Source: Candidatus Woesearchaeota archaeon
GTDB taxonomy: Archaea > Nanobdellota > Nanobdellia > Woesearchaeales > DSVV01
DNA length: 64,000 nucleotides
Direction of reading: 5' to 3'
NCBI GenBank assembly: GCA_016192995.1
Contig: JACPTB010000004.1
Location: forward strand, 1-64,000
Each line of letters opens with the position of its first letter. Position 1 is the first letter of the stretch. Shown here piece after piece: positions 16,833-24,896 of the stretch. The position numbers and the translations under genes are program-made. The notes under the pieces were generated by a model that saw nothing but the letters and a program-made list of their open reading frames with translations, was not told where the DNA came from and made no database searches.

Positions 16833-17909
16833 ATGAAGAAAATAATCATAATCTTATTCATATGCTTTGCCTTAGCACAATTAGTAATGGCTAACGAATG
16901 CCCTTATAATGAATATAATGATGATGATCCTGTTTTAGGAGACAAAAATGCTCCCATTTCAATTGTTTGGTTTGGTGACTATCAAGAGCCATTTAGCGCA
17001 AAATTCTATAAAGAAACATTGCATTACATAAAAAAAGATTACATTGGAACAGGGAAAGCAAAACTCGTGTACAGAGATTATCCGTTAGCTTTTCATCCTC
17101 AAGCACAAAAAGCAGCAGAAGCAGCTGAATGTGCAGATGAACAAGGTAAATTTTGGGAGTATCATACAGCATTATTTAATTACAATGTGCTCAATACTTT
17201 CAATAATTTAAATAAAAAATTAGATACTACTACTTTTCGTTTGATTGCAAAAGAAAAAAAGCTCAACATAAATCAATTCACTAACTGTTTAATAAAAGGC
17301 AAATATCAAGATGAAGTAACAAATGATATGAATGATGCTATTAACTTAGGAATTTATAGTGTTCCTTACTTTCTTATAAATGGAGAAGAAGTTAGTGGTG
17401 CTCAACCTTATTCTAAATTCAAAAAAGAAATAGATAAAGCATTAGACTCATGCTACAATTTAGGATATGAACTTAATGACTTTCCTGATTTTCTTGAAAC
17501 TAACGGAAAGTTTGATGGTATTATAGTAATAGGTATAAGTGCTTCAGCAAGCTATATTATTGCTGCTAATGATATTTTGGCTTCTTTGCAAAAAGAAATG
17601 AATGTACAAGAGAATATTATGAAGTTAGATTCTGAAATACCGAATATTTATGCACAAAATATGATCGTAATTGGTAATTCTTGTGTAAATGCAGTTACAG
17701 CAGCATTACATAATAATCCTGAAGATTGCAAAAATGGGCTTGAACCTGGCAAAGGTAAAATCAAATTGATTCCGCATCAAAATGGTAAATATGCAATAAT
17801 TGTAGAAGGTTATTCTGATGATGATACTTTTGCAGCAGCAAAGGTTTTAACAAATTTAGATAATTTCGATGTTAAAGGCGATGAATTTGAAGTGATTACA
17901 ACAATTTAA
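16833..17909 (+). CDS. DsbA-fold/S-layer-like fusion without redox cysteines
   Basis: 358 aa from the ATG at 16833, preceded by GGTGAGG; a TTG at 16818 is an unlikely start. Signal peptide 1-20. Residues 32-205 form a DsbA/thioredoxin-like domain with VPYF at 177-180 (cis-Pro) and the LAFHPQAQKAAEAAECADE helix. The active-site CxxC is replaced by EPFS (52-55), so it should lack disulfide chemistry. Residues 218-355 look like the C-terminal domain of archaeal S-layer-type proteins (NMIVIGNSCVNAVTAAL, then EGYSDDDTFAAAKVLTN). Probably a secreted or surface structural protein. It lies where archaea often keep adk or similar genes. The domain match is from memory of the family, not from a search. 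Confidence 0.75.
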   Translation: MKKIIIILFICFALAQLVMANECPYNEYNDDDPVLGDKNAPISIVWFGDYQEPFSAKFYKETLHYIKKDYIGTGKAKLVYRDYPLAFHPQAQKAAEAAECADEQGKFWEYHTALFNYNVLNTFNNLNKKLDTTTFRLIAKEKKLNINQFTNCLIKGKYQDEVTNDMNDAINLGIYSVPYFLINGEEVSGAQPYSKFKKEIDKALDSCYNLGYELNDFPDFLETNGKFDGIIVIGISASASYIIAANDILASLQKEMNVQENIMKLDSEIPNIYAQNMIVIGNSCVNAVTAALHNNPEDCKNGLEPGKGKIKLIPHQNGKYAIIVEGYSDDDTFAAAKVLTNLDNFDVKGDEFEVITTI

Positions 17910-18029
17910 ATTTTTTGAAGTATTTTTTCTCCCAAAATAACAACCTTTAAAAAGCAAGTAAAAAAACCATATAATATCTAAAAGAAATAGTAAGAAGACA
18001 AAAAACTAAATATTAATGAGGAGAATAAT

Positions 18030-18299
18030 ATGCCAGAACCAAGAAAAAGATCAAGAACATTGCGAAGGGTATATATAAGAACACCAGGAGGAAGGAATAT
18101 CATTCATTATAGACCAAGAAAGCCTAAATTAGGCACATGCCCTATTACTGGTGAAACATTAAAAGGTGTTCCAAGAGCTAATTCATGTAAAATGCAGAAT
18201 ATGCCAAAAAGCTCAAAACGGCCTTCACGTCCTTTTGGTGGAGTATTATCATCACGCGCTATGCGGATGGCATTAAAACAACGTGTGCGGATTCAATAA
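18030..18299 (+). CDS. rpl34e: Ribosomal protein eL34
   Basis: 89 aa. RSRTLRRVYIRTPGGRNIIHY and CPITGETLKGVPRAN, then the basic end with SSRAMRMALKQRVRIQ. Part of the archaeal 50S. Preceded by TAATGAGGAGAATAAT; a probable TATA site near 17944 (CCTTTAAAAAGC) suggests its own promoter. Confidence 0.96.
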   Translation: MPEPRKRSRTLRRVYIRTPGGRNIIHYRPRKPKLGTCPITGETLKGVPRANSCKMQNMPKSSKRPSRPFGGVLSSRAMRMALKQRVRIQ

Positions 18300-18315
18300 A
18301 AAGATAATCATTAGA

Positions 18316-18376
18316 ATTCTCAATTGAGAATGTCTCTAAGGATTTGGCGACAACCTTAAGACGCGAGACAGGAGGG
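18316..18376 (+). promoter_or_regulatory. Structured leader before L14e
   Basis: A perfect 16-base palindrome ATTCTCAATTGAGAAT (18316-18331) is followed by an imperfect stem: TGTCTC (18331-18336) pairs with GAGACA (18365-18370), and TAAGG with CCTTA inside it, with a six-base bulge on the 3' side. The ribosome-binding site GGAGGG (18371-18376) starts right at the base of the stem. Such a structure could control L14e translation. Confidence 0.4.
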
Positions 18377-18383
18377 ATGTTAT

Positions 18384-18704
18384 ATGTTTGAAATAGGCAG
18401 AGTTTGTATGAAAATTGCTGGCAGGGATGCTGGTAAATATGGTGTCATTGTAGACAATGTAGATGAAAGAACCGTTATTATTGATGGACAAACAAGGCGA
18501 AGAAAATGTAATATACTGCACCTTGAACCTACACAGGATAAAGTTAAGATTTCTAAAGATGTTTCACATGAAAAAGTAGTTGAAGTGTTGAAAACATTAA
18601 ATATACTCTGTCAAGAAAAAGCTGCACAAGCTAAACAACCAACAACAAGGGCTAAGCGAATACGCAAGAAAAAAGAAAAAGTATTTAAAACAAAAAAGGA
18701 ATGA
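18384..18704 (+). CDS. rpl14e: Ribosomal protein eL14
   Basis: 106 aa. FEIGRVCMKIAGRDAGKYGV and the KOW-like VDERTVIIDGQTRRRKCNI segment, with a basic tail. The usual archaeal neighbour cmk, between L34e and L14e, is absent; only 84 bases separate the two genes. GGAGGG lies eight bases before the ATG. Confidence 0.95.
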   Translation: MFEIGRVCMKIAGRDAGKYGVIVDNVDERTVIIDGQTRRRKCNILHLEPTQDKVKISKDVSHEKVVEVLKTLNILCQEKAAQAKQPTTRAKRIRKKKEKVFKTKKE

Positions 18705-18713
18705 TGTTAACGT

Positions 18714-19553
18714 ATGACTGATTATTTCCAAGAACTTGGAACTGCAATAAAGCTTTTTGGAAAAAATCTCAATATTTTTTGGTTTCTGTTGGTTGGTTTG
18801 GTATATCTATTAATTATTCTTGGTTTGGGTGGATTATTTTTTTGGATATTGTTGTTAGCAAGTGGAAATACTTTGAGTACTATTAATAACATAAATATTA
18901 TGAGCATACAATTTATTGTTGTAGGGATGGTAGAATTAATGATCTGGTTGCTCGTAATTATGATCTTGGGGAACTACATTACCAGTATGACGTTTGGATT
19001 TCTTAAAGAGATTGCAATAAAAGGTTTTTGTCCGTTCAAAAAAGCATTTTATTATGGGAATATTTACTGGAAAACATATTTCAAATATAGTTTATTATAT
19101 ACTTTTGGATTAATCGGCATCCCATTATTAATAATAGGATTACTAATAGTGTTTGCACTTCTAGCAAATGAAGGAGCGCTGCAAGTTATTTTTGGAGTTC
19201 TAGCTGGAATTCTAGCAATAGTATTTGTTGTTTACGCAATTTTTCTTTATTTCAGTCAATTTTTTGCAAGAGTTATGATTGTTACTCAAAACACAGGAGT
19301 CTTAGAGACATTAAAGCGAAGTTATCAGTATTTATTAAAAAATCCAATACATGTATTTGCAACTTTTGGTATTATGCTTTTAGTGATAGTTCCGTTGTCA
19401 ATAGTTATGTTTATGTTCTCTTTGCTCGAGTTTATTCCTTATGCTATTTTTATCACAACACCACTTGAACAATTATTAGGATTTGTTGTTTCAATGGTCG
19501 TAGCATTATTTATGATGAGATCCTATATTGCTGAGAATAGAATTAAAAATTGA
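18714..19553 (+). CDS. Polytopic membrane protein, unknown function
   Basis: 279 aa with about six hydrophobic segments (roughly 25-50, 65-90, 118-145, 150-175, 205-235, 240-270) and few charged residues. It resembles DUF4013-type or glycerophosphodiesterase-associated membrane proteins only in general shape; no catalytic motif is visible. It begins nine bases after L14e in the same direction and its end overlaps pheT on the other strand by 48 bases. Confidence 0.75.
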   Translation: MTDYFQELGTAIKLFGKNLNIFWFLLVGLVYLLIILGLGGLFFWILLLASGNTLSTINNINIMSIQFIVVGMVELMIWLLVIMILGNYITSMTFGFLKEIAIKGFCPFKKAFYYGNIYWKTYFKYSLLYTFGLIGIPLLIIGLLIVFALLANEGALQVIFGVLAGILAIVFVVYAIFLYFSQFFARVMIVTQNTGVLETLKRSYQYLLKNPIHVFATFGIMLLVIVPLSIVMFMFSLLEFIPYAIFITTPLEQLLGFVVSMVVALFMMRSYIAENRIKN

Positions 19554-21200
19554 AGTAAGATTAATTTCAAGTGCAACAACAGGATACTCAAGACTAAAAT
19601 TATGTATCACTGAAGGTTTAAGTTCACCTAAAAACCCAAGTGAAGTTGAACCAACTTTGATTCCAGCAACCCTTCCTGGAATAAAAGAATGATGATCTAC
19701 ACTAGCTGTTGTATATGATAGTTCTAATAACTTAAATAAGTAATCAAGAACTTGCCGTATCCGAGTAAAGTCATTTCTCTCACCACATAGCACAACAACA
19801 AGATGCTGTTCTTCAATAACACCTGTTTGATTATGTTTGCTAACAGATCCTTTATTAAAAACTGTTCCCATCTCAAATAAATGCTGCGGATATTCATTAT
19901 GCTTGTTTATGTGAAGAACTTGCATGAGGCTCGGCAGCATCCATGCACGAAGCGTGTTAAATTCAATGCTAACAGGGTCAACAACAGATAAAACATCTTG
20001 GATAGCATCCATAGATGTTGTCTGAATTTCTTTTGGCACTAAATGATGCGTGCTTGTTTCAAAAAAACCTAAACCAACTAAAAGGTCTGCAATTTTACTC
20101 TTAAACTGTTCAAAGCGATCTTCTTCTGCAATAGTTGCAACTTGAGGAATAAGTTCTTCAAATTTTTCATAGCCATAAGCAATGGCAATGTCTTCCACAA
20201 GGTCAACTTGATGTAAAATATCTGCGCGATACGCAGGAATTAAAACATTGCCTTTTTCATAACCATAACCCATGCGTTCCAACAGTTCCTTGGCTTGTTT
20301 CTCTGATAAAGATAATCCTAATGATTTGTTGATGTAAGGAAGATCTAGTTTCATTTTTGAAGGAGCTAAATCTGGAGTAATAATAGTTTTATCAGGATAT
20401 TCTACAGCTACGGAATAAATTTCTCCACCCATATCTGCTAATGTAGTTACTAAAATATTTAATGCGACAGAGATATTAGATAAATCACTGCCTGTTGCTT
20501 CAACAAAAACATTTGCCGTAGTAGTATCTATTTTTCCTGCTTCATTAGAGTTAGTATAGGGAAGCATTGCTATTATCATGTTTTTTCCGTCTATAAAAAA
20601 AGGATATTTGTTAAAACCTTTCTTTTTCCAGTCATCTGCAAGCCATTTGTAAGCTTTGCCTTTAGGATGGATTTCTTCCACTCTTAAAGCAGGCATAACT
20701 TCATCAAAACCTAATGGTTTAAAACTAATTTCTGTAGGATCTTTTGCAATATAAGTTACCGGAAAATTAATTTTCTCTAAATGATAAAAACCATATTCTG
20801 ATTTCTTTCTATTCCTGCCATGAGTAGTAGCAAGTTTCTCTTGAACTTGCATAAGTTCTCGTATTTTTTCATCGTCTAGTTTAAGGTTTTTCACCACAGC
20901 GCAAACAGTATAAGGACGCATTGCAACAGATTTATCAACAATAACTTTATAGCCGCTTTTCTTAACCTCATATTTCCGCAATCCTGTTTTTTCACCGATA
21001 AAACTGCTAAAGGCTCGACTAAACCCTTGTTCGCTTAGCATATCTGGCCTGTTGGGAAAAATCTCTACATTAATCTGATTATCTTCAATGCTTTCAAGGT
21101 CAGTGCCTAACATAGAAATCCTGTCTTTGAGTCTATCAAGAGGCAATTTCTTTCCCACTAATTTTTCAAAAACTGTTTTATTTAAAGTAACGGTTGGCAT
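19506..21200 (-). CDS. pheT: Phenylalanyl-tRNA synthetase beta subunit, archaeal type
   Basis: 564 aa, the archaeal/eukaryotic length. A B1-like N-terminal domain, the B3/B4 editing domain (with SNEAGKIDTTTANVFVEATG), the B5 domain with LDLPYINKSLGLSLSEKQAK, and a catalytic-like core (HHLVPKEIQ, FNTLRAWMLPSLMQVLHIN). Works as an (alpha-beta)2 complex with PheS to charge tRNA-Phe; the editing domain removes mischarged Tyr. It follows pheS after eleven bases. Confidence 0.97.
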   Translation of the reverse strand: MPTVTLNKTVFEKLVGKKLPLDRLKDRISMLGTDLESIEDNQINVEIFPNRPDMLSEQGFSRAFSSFIGEKTGLRKYEVKKSGYKVIVDKSVAMRPYTVCAVVKNLKLDDEKIRELMQVQEKLATTHGRNRKKSEYGFYHLEKINFPVTYIAKDPTEISFKPLGFDEVMPALRVEEIHPKGKAYKWLADDWKKKGFNKYPFFIDGKNMIIAMLPYTNSNEAGKIDTTTANVFVEATGSDLSNISVALNILVTTLADMGGEIYSVAVEYPDKTIITPDLAPSKMKLDLPYINKSLGLSLSEKQAKELLERMGYGYEKGNVLIPAYRADILHQVDLVEDIAIAYGYEKFEELIPQVATIAEEDRFEQFKSKIADLLVGLGFFETSTHHLVPKEIQTTSMDAIQDVLSVVDPVSIEFNTLRAWMLPSLMQVLHINKHNEYPQHLFEMGTVFNKGSVSKHNQTGVIEEQHLVVVLCGERNDFTRIRQVLDYLFKLLELSYTTASVDHHSFIPGRVAGIKVGSTSLGFLGELKPSVIHNFSLEYPVVALEINLTSIFNSILSNIGSHHK

Positions 21201-21211
21201 ACCATAAACAC

Positions 21212-22753
21212 CTATACAACGCCTCGAGTCCAGAGCTTAATTTCACGTAATTTTTTTAAATCACTGTTATCTAAATCACGAATATCAGTAATAGAATAAT
21301 ATTCTGAGATAATCCTGCCAAACCCCAATCCCCATGCTAAAACAGGAACCTCTTTTCCGAGCAACGGCTGAACTACTTCCGGCCTGAAGATACCTGCTCC
21401 GCCTAATTCAACCCACTCTTTTTTTACAGGATGCAAAACATCGACCTCTACGCTTGGTTCAGTATAGGGAAAATGCGCAGGCCTTATGCGAACATCAGGA
21501 TAACCCATTTTCATAAAAAATTGTCTGAGATAACCTTTAAGATGCTTGAAATTTGCTTCGGGATCAATAACAATCCCATCCACTTGATAAAATTCAAACT
21601 GATGCTTCCAGTCAAGAGCTTCATTTCTAAATACTTTTCCTACATTAAAAAATTTTGCTGGCAAATCTTTTTCAGTTAATTCATGCAATTTTAAAGCGCT
21701 TAATACTGTCGTGTGAGTACGAAGCAAAAGCTGTTTTGCTTCTTCAGGATTCCACGTGCTTCTCCAACCTGTACTTCCTGTTTTTCCGCCATGCTCATGG
21801 ACTGCCTGTATCTGTTTATAATCTTCGGGAAGACTCCCCAGCATAATTTTCTTATCACCTAAATAAAAAGTATCTTGCATAGTTCTTGCTGGATGATCTT
21901 GCGGTACAAATAAAGCATCTAAATCCCAAAATGCAGTATGCACCATTGGTCCTTGCATTTCTTTAAATCCCATATCTAACCAAATTCTTTTGATATATTT
22001 AATAGACTCTTGAACAAAATGCCTTCTTCCGCCTGATAAAGGAGGTACGTTAATAGAAACATCATAACGCCTAAACTTTTTTCCCTGCCATGATCCTTCT
22101 TTAAGCATTTGACTGGTGAGCGTGTCAACAACATTGTCTGCTAATTTCATAGTTGCTAATTGTTTTCCTAAGCTAGTGAGTTGAAATGATTTTAATCGTT
22201 TAATATCTATCTTGATTAGTGCTTGACGAGTTTTAATTTCACTCAACATACGCTTTTCTTCCGGAGTTAATGTTGATAATGAACGCGGTTTGCTCAATGA
22301 ATTTATGAAATGCTCCAAAGGCAATCCAACATCGCGTACTTTTTTACCTTTATCAGTTAAGCTGACAAGAATTTCTTTTTCTTTTTGCAGAGCTATAAGA
22401 TCTTGTTTTTTCAGTAAACCTATGCAGATGTTAAATTCTTGATCATTAAGTTCTGCTTTTTGCTTAAGAACTGAAGCGTATAAAGCTTTTTCAAGAACAT
22501 CTAGAAACCGCTTTTCAGGCAATCCTATTTTAAAATACAATTCGCCAAACTTATCAAGCTTTATTTCTTCATACAGAGTGTCTTTAACGGTTACTATTCC
22601 TTTATTTTGCAGCCATTGCAATGCCCGCATAGCTTCAACATCTTTTAAACCAGTAACCTGGAGAAGATCTGAAAATTCAGTAACCTGATTGAGGCGAGGT
22701 AAAACTTTTCTTTCAAGAGGATGCAGCGACTCTATAAGTTGATTAACGTCCAT
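21212..22753 (-). CDS. pheS: Phenylalanyl-tRNA synthetase alpha subunit
   Basis: 513 aa from the ATG at 22753 (MDVNQLIESLHPLERKVLP); the frame is open further upstream, but those residues are hydrophobic and unlike PheS. N-terminal winged-helix repeats are followed by the class II core: FFNVGKVFRNEALDWKHQFE (motif 2), VELGGAGIFRPEVVQPL and LAWGLGFGRIISEYY (motif 3). Pairs with PheT. The tRNA-Phe it serves lies at 31166-31270. Confidence 0.97.
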   Translation of the reverse strand: MDVNQLIESLHPLERKVLPRLNQVTEFSDLLQVTGLKDVEAMRALQWLQNKGIVTVKDTLYEEIKLDKFGELYFKIGLPEKRFLDVLEKALYASVLKQKAELNDQEFNICIGLLKKQDLIALQKEKEILVSLTDKGKKVRDVGLPLEHFINSLSKPRSLSTLTPEEKRMLSEIKTRQALIKIDIKRLKSFQLTSLGKQLATMKLADNVVDTLTSQMLKEGSWQGKKFRRYDVSINVPPLSGGRRHFVQESIKYIKRIWLDMGFKEMQGPMVHTAFWDLDALFVPQDHPARTMQDTFYLGDKKIMLGSLPEDYKQIQAVHEHGGKTGSTGWRSTWNPEEAKQLLLRTHTTVLSALKLHELTEKDLPAKFFNVGKVFRNEALDWKHQFEFYQVDGIVIDPEANFKHLKGYLRQFFMKMGYPDVRIRPAHFPYTEPSVEVDVLHPVKKEWVELGGAGIFRPEVVQPLLGKEVPVLAWGLGFGRIISEYYSITDIRDLDNSDLKKLREIKLWTRGVV

Positions 22754-22781
22754 AAAACAATAAAATAACCCATAGTATTTA

Positions 22782-23273
22782 TTAATTTTTCTTATAACTT
22801 TCAAGAATAGGGTAGAATTCATTAGCTTTTACTAAATTTTCTTCACAGATCCACTTATTATTTAATGTATTCATACAATCGCAGTATGCATTGACTCTTG
22901 TTGACCCATGTTTCTGGACATATCCTGCTATTTTCATTCTGTCAAAACATGTTTTAAGTGGTTGGTATTGTTCTATTTTTTTACCAACACGATCATCTTC
23001 AAGCATCTGTTTGCATTCATTCCTTTCTCCTGGTCCTTTCATACAAGTGCAGTATTCTCCTATGATCTTCGTCCCATAAGAATCTGCATAGCCAGCAAGT
23101 TTCATTGCATCAAAACATTTATCGCCAGTTTTTATCAACTTAGGATTAATAGCGAAGCCAGTCATACCATTGCCTGTAGTTGTTCCTTGGATAGTAAAAA
23201 CTAACATAATTGCTATTGCAATCATTGCAACTATTGCAGTGTTTGCATGCCCCTGTTTCCTGTTTTTCTTCAT
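22782..23273 (-). CDS. Membrane-anchored protein with two identical-spacing Cys repeats
   Basis: 163 aa. Single membrane segment (15-30) after a basic start, then a short linker with TGFA. Two repeats follow: Cys 53/75/77/87 and Cys 109/131/133/143. Both have the C-x21-C-x-C-x9-C pattern and share CFD-M-K/I-AGY. The period is 56 residues. Likely an extracytoplasmic disulfide- or metal-bearing domain. No family recognised. Upstream it shares an ATGA overlap with the 66-aa membrane protein. Confidence 0.65.
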   Translation of the reverse strand: MKKNRKQGHANTAIVAMIAIAIMLVFTIQGTTTGNGMTGFAINPKLIKTGDKCFDAMKLAGYADSYGTKIIGEYCTCMKGPGERNECKQMLEDDRVGKKIEQYQPLKTCFDRMKIAGYVQKHGSTRVNAYCDCMNTLNNKWICEENLVKANEFYPILESYKKN

Positions 23274-23470
23274 GATAATTCCTTGAGATCAGCTGCTGAT
23301 GGCGTCATTGATGCAACGGCAGCTACAAACATGATGATAAAAATCAAACAAAATGAAAATCCCCAGCTTAATGGCAGGGTTCCTGAATAAGTATACATTG
23401 CACTAATCAAGAATCCAATAATACTTATCAGAAAAAATGATTGCGGCAACATAACACGTTCCATAGTCAT
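23270..23470 (-). CDS. Small two-TM membrane protein
   Basis: 66 aa with two hydrophobic segments (about 10-30 and 36-55). Starts at 23470 and ends in an ATGA overlap with the Cys-repeat protein, so the two are translationally coupled and probably work together. No family recognised. A TATA-like AAATATATAAATC stretch lies just upstream. Confidence 0.6.
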   Translation of the reverse strand: MTMERVMLPQSFFLISIIGFLISAMYTYSGTLPLSWGFSFCLIFIIMFVAAVASMTPSAADLKELS

Positions 23471-23516
23471 TTTTTAGTGGATAAGATTTATATATTTTTT
23501 GATTACTCTCTTCTTG

Positions 23517-24071
23517 ATGAAGAAAGCAGTTATAGTTCATTGTTGGGGTGGGAAGCCTCATTTAGGATGGTATGGATGGCTGAGTAAGCAACTTGAAAAG
23601 CAAGGTTTCTGTGTTATTCAGCCTGCAATGCCAGAACCGGATTATCCACAGCAACAAGCATGGTTGGAAACCTTGCTTGAGGTTGTTGGTGTTACAGATG
23701 AAGATACTTATTTTGTTGGACATAGTCTTGGTTGTATAGCTATTATGCGTTTTCTTGAATTACTGCCAGCTGGCAAAAAAGTTGGCGGTGTGTTGTTTGT
23801 TGCGGGTTTTAGCTCAGATTTAGGCATTGAAGAAACTAAGAGTTTTTTTACTAAACCGTTTGCTTGGGAAAAGATACGGAAACATTGCCCTCATTTTATT
23901 GCTTTGCATTCTGATAATGATCAATACATTAATCTTAATCAAGTCAAGGTTTTAGAGCAGAACTTAGGCGCAAAGCTTGTAATTAAGCATAATATGCATC
24001 ATTTTCAGCCAGGGAATTATAAAGAATTGCCGGTTGTGATGGAGCTGTTTGAGAGATTGATTAAGAAATGA
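23517..24071 (+). CDS. Alpha/beta hydrolase, RBBP9/YdeN family
   Basis: 184 aa from the ATG at 23517; the frame open from 23499 would need an ATT start. Nucleophile elbow GHSLG, the acid in HSDNDQYI and the final His in MHHF form the triad expected for RBBP9/YdeN-type serine hydrolases. The N-terminus KKAVIVHCWGGKPHLGWY also matches. Substrate unknown; cytosolic. Divergent from the small membrane protein operon. Confidence 0.88.
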   Translation: MKKAVIVHCWGGKPHLGWYGWLSKQLEKQGFCVIQPAMPEPDYPQQQAWLETLLEVVGVTDEDTYFVGHSLGCIAIMRFLELLPAGKKVGGVLFVAGFSSDLGIEETKSFFTKPFAWEKIRKHCPHFIALHSDNDQYINLNQVKVLEQNLGAKLVIKHNMHHFQPGNYKELPVVMELFERLIKK

Positions 24072-24086
24072 TTATTCTTTTCCTAA

Positions 24087-24800
24087 CTACACTGTTTTCC
24101 ATAAGCTTTCAAAGAATTCACTCTGACTTTTACATATCTGTTTTGATTTGATCAGTATTCCTGTTGGTTTCTCTCCCCAAGATATTATAGCTATTTTGTT
24201 GTTGCACATGCTTATATTTGAAGGAATTTGATGACTTACATACTTCATCTTCAATGCCTTTCTTCTCTTAAATAGATATTTAAGTTCATTTCTTGCAATT
24301 CCTTTAATTATCAAACCTTTATCTTTTCTTTTAACATCATACATTTCAAAAAATTTCTGAATCTCCTTATTTAAATTCGATTCATCCATGGCAAAAAAAT
24401 AATAATAATCCTTTCTTTTTGCGTCTTCAATGAGTTCATTAAGAAGATTTATTATCCCTTTTATACCTTCAAAAATCTCTGCTTGTGGTTTTTCTTCTCC
24501 AAACTTATGTTTTTGCTCTAAGAATGGTAAAATACTCTTAAATTTTGCTTCCTTGTCCTTTAACTCTTTTAGAATATTTTTAGGATTTACTGCTTGATAA
24601 ATTCTGATCTTTCCTTTTAGCACATACGTAATATATCCTTTATCTGCAAGTGAATTCAAAGTATTATGTATCGTTGAACTTTGTAATCCAGATTTTTCAA
24701 TAATTTTACCTACTTTGACAGAACCTAATGCCAACAGCAGAAGATACACTTTTGATTCAGCATACGTAAATCCTAGGTTTTGCAATATTTCTTCTTCCAT
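24087..24800 (-). CDS. TrmB-family transcription regulator
   Basis: 237 aa. Winged-helix domain at residues 5-75 (LGFTYAESKVYLLLLALGSV, SSTIHNTLNSLADKGYITYV), then a coiled linker (80-95) and the TrmB sensor-like C-terminal part (EIFEGIKGIINLLNELIEDA, then a phospholipase-D-like beta region). Many archaeal TrmB proteins sense sugars. It is divergent from the SGNH hydrolase gene, and a near-palindrome lies in the shared promoter (24841-24862). Confidence 0.88.
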   Translation of the reverse strand: MEEEILQNLGFTYAESKVYLLLLALGSVKVGKIIEKSGLQSSTIHNTLNSLADKGYITYVLKGKIRIYQAVNPKNILKELKDKEAKFKSILPFLEQKHKFGEEKPQAEIFEGIKGIINLLNELIEDAKRKDYYYFFAMDESNLNKEIQKFFEMYDVKRKDKGLIIKGIARNELKYLFKRRKALKMKYVSHQIPSNISMCNNKIAIISWGEKPTGILIKSKQICKSQSEFFESLWKTV

Positions 24801-24840
24801 GATTTAATAATTTTTCTTAGACTATATAAAACTTTTTATT

Positions 24841-24862
24841 AACTCTCCAAAATTGGTGAGTT
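24841..24862. promoter_or_regulatory. Candidate TrmB-type operator
   Basis: Half sites AACTCTCCAA and TTGGTGAGTT form a near-perfect 22-bp palindrome. It lies between a TATA box for the regulator (about 24821-24832, minus strand) and one for the hydrolase (about 24862-24877), which suits control of both divergent genes. Confidence 0.5.
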
Positions 24863-24896
24863 ATTAATTATATATTCAATATGTCACTACTCTGTT

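Noticed and set aside
22754-22822. Upstream extension of PheS
   Set aside because: Hydrophobic residues not found in PheS; the ATG at 22753 gives a normal N-terminus.
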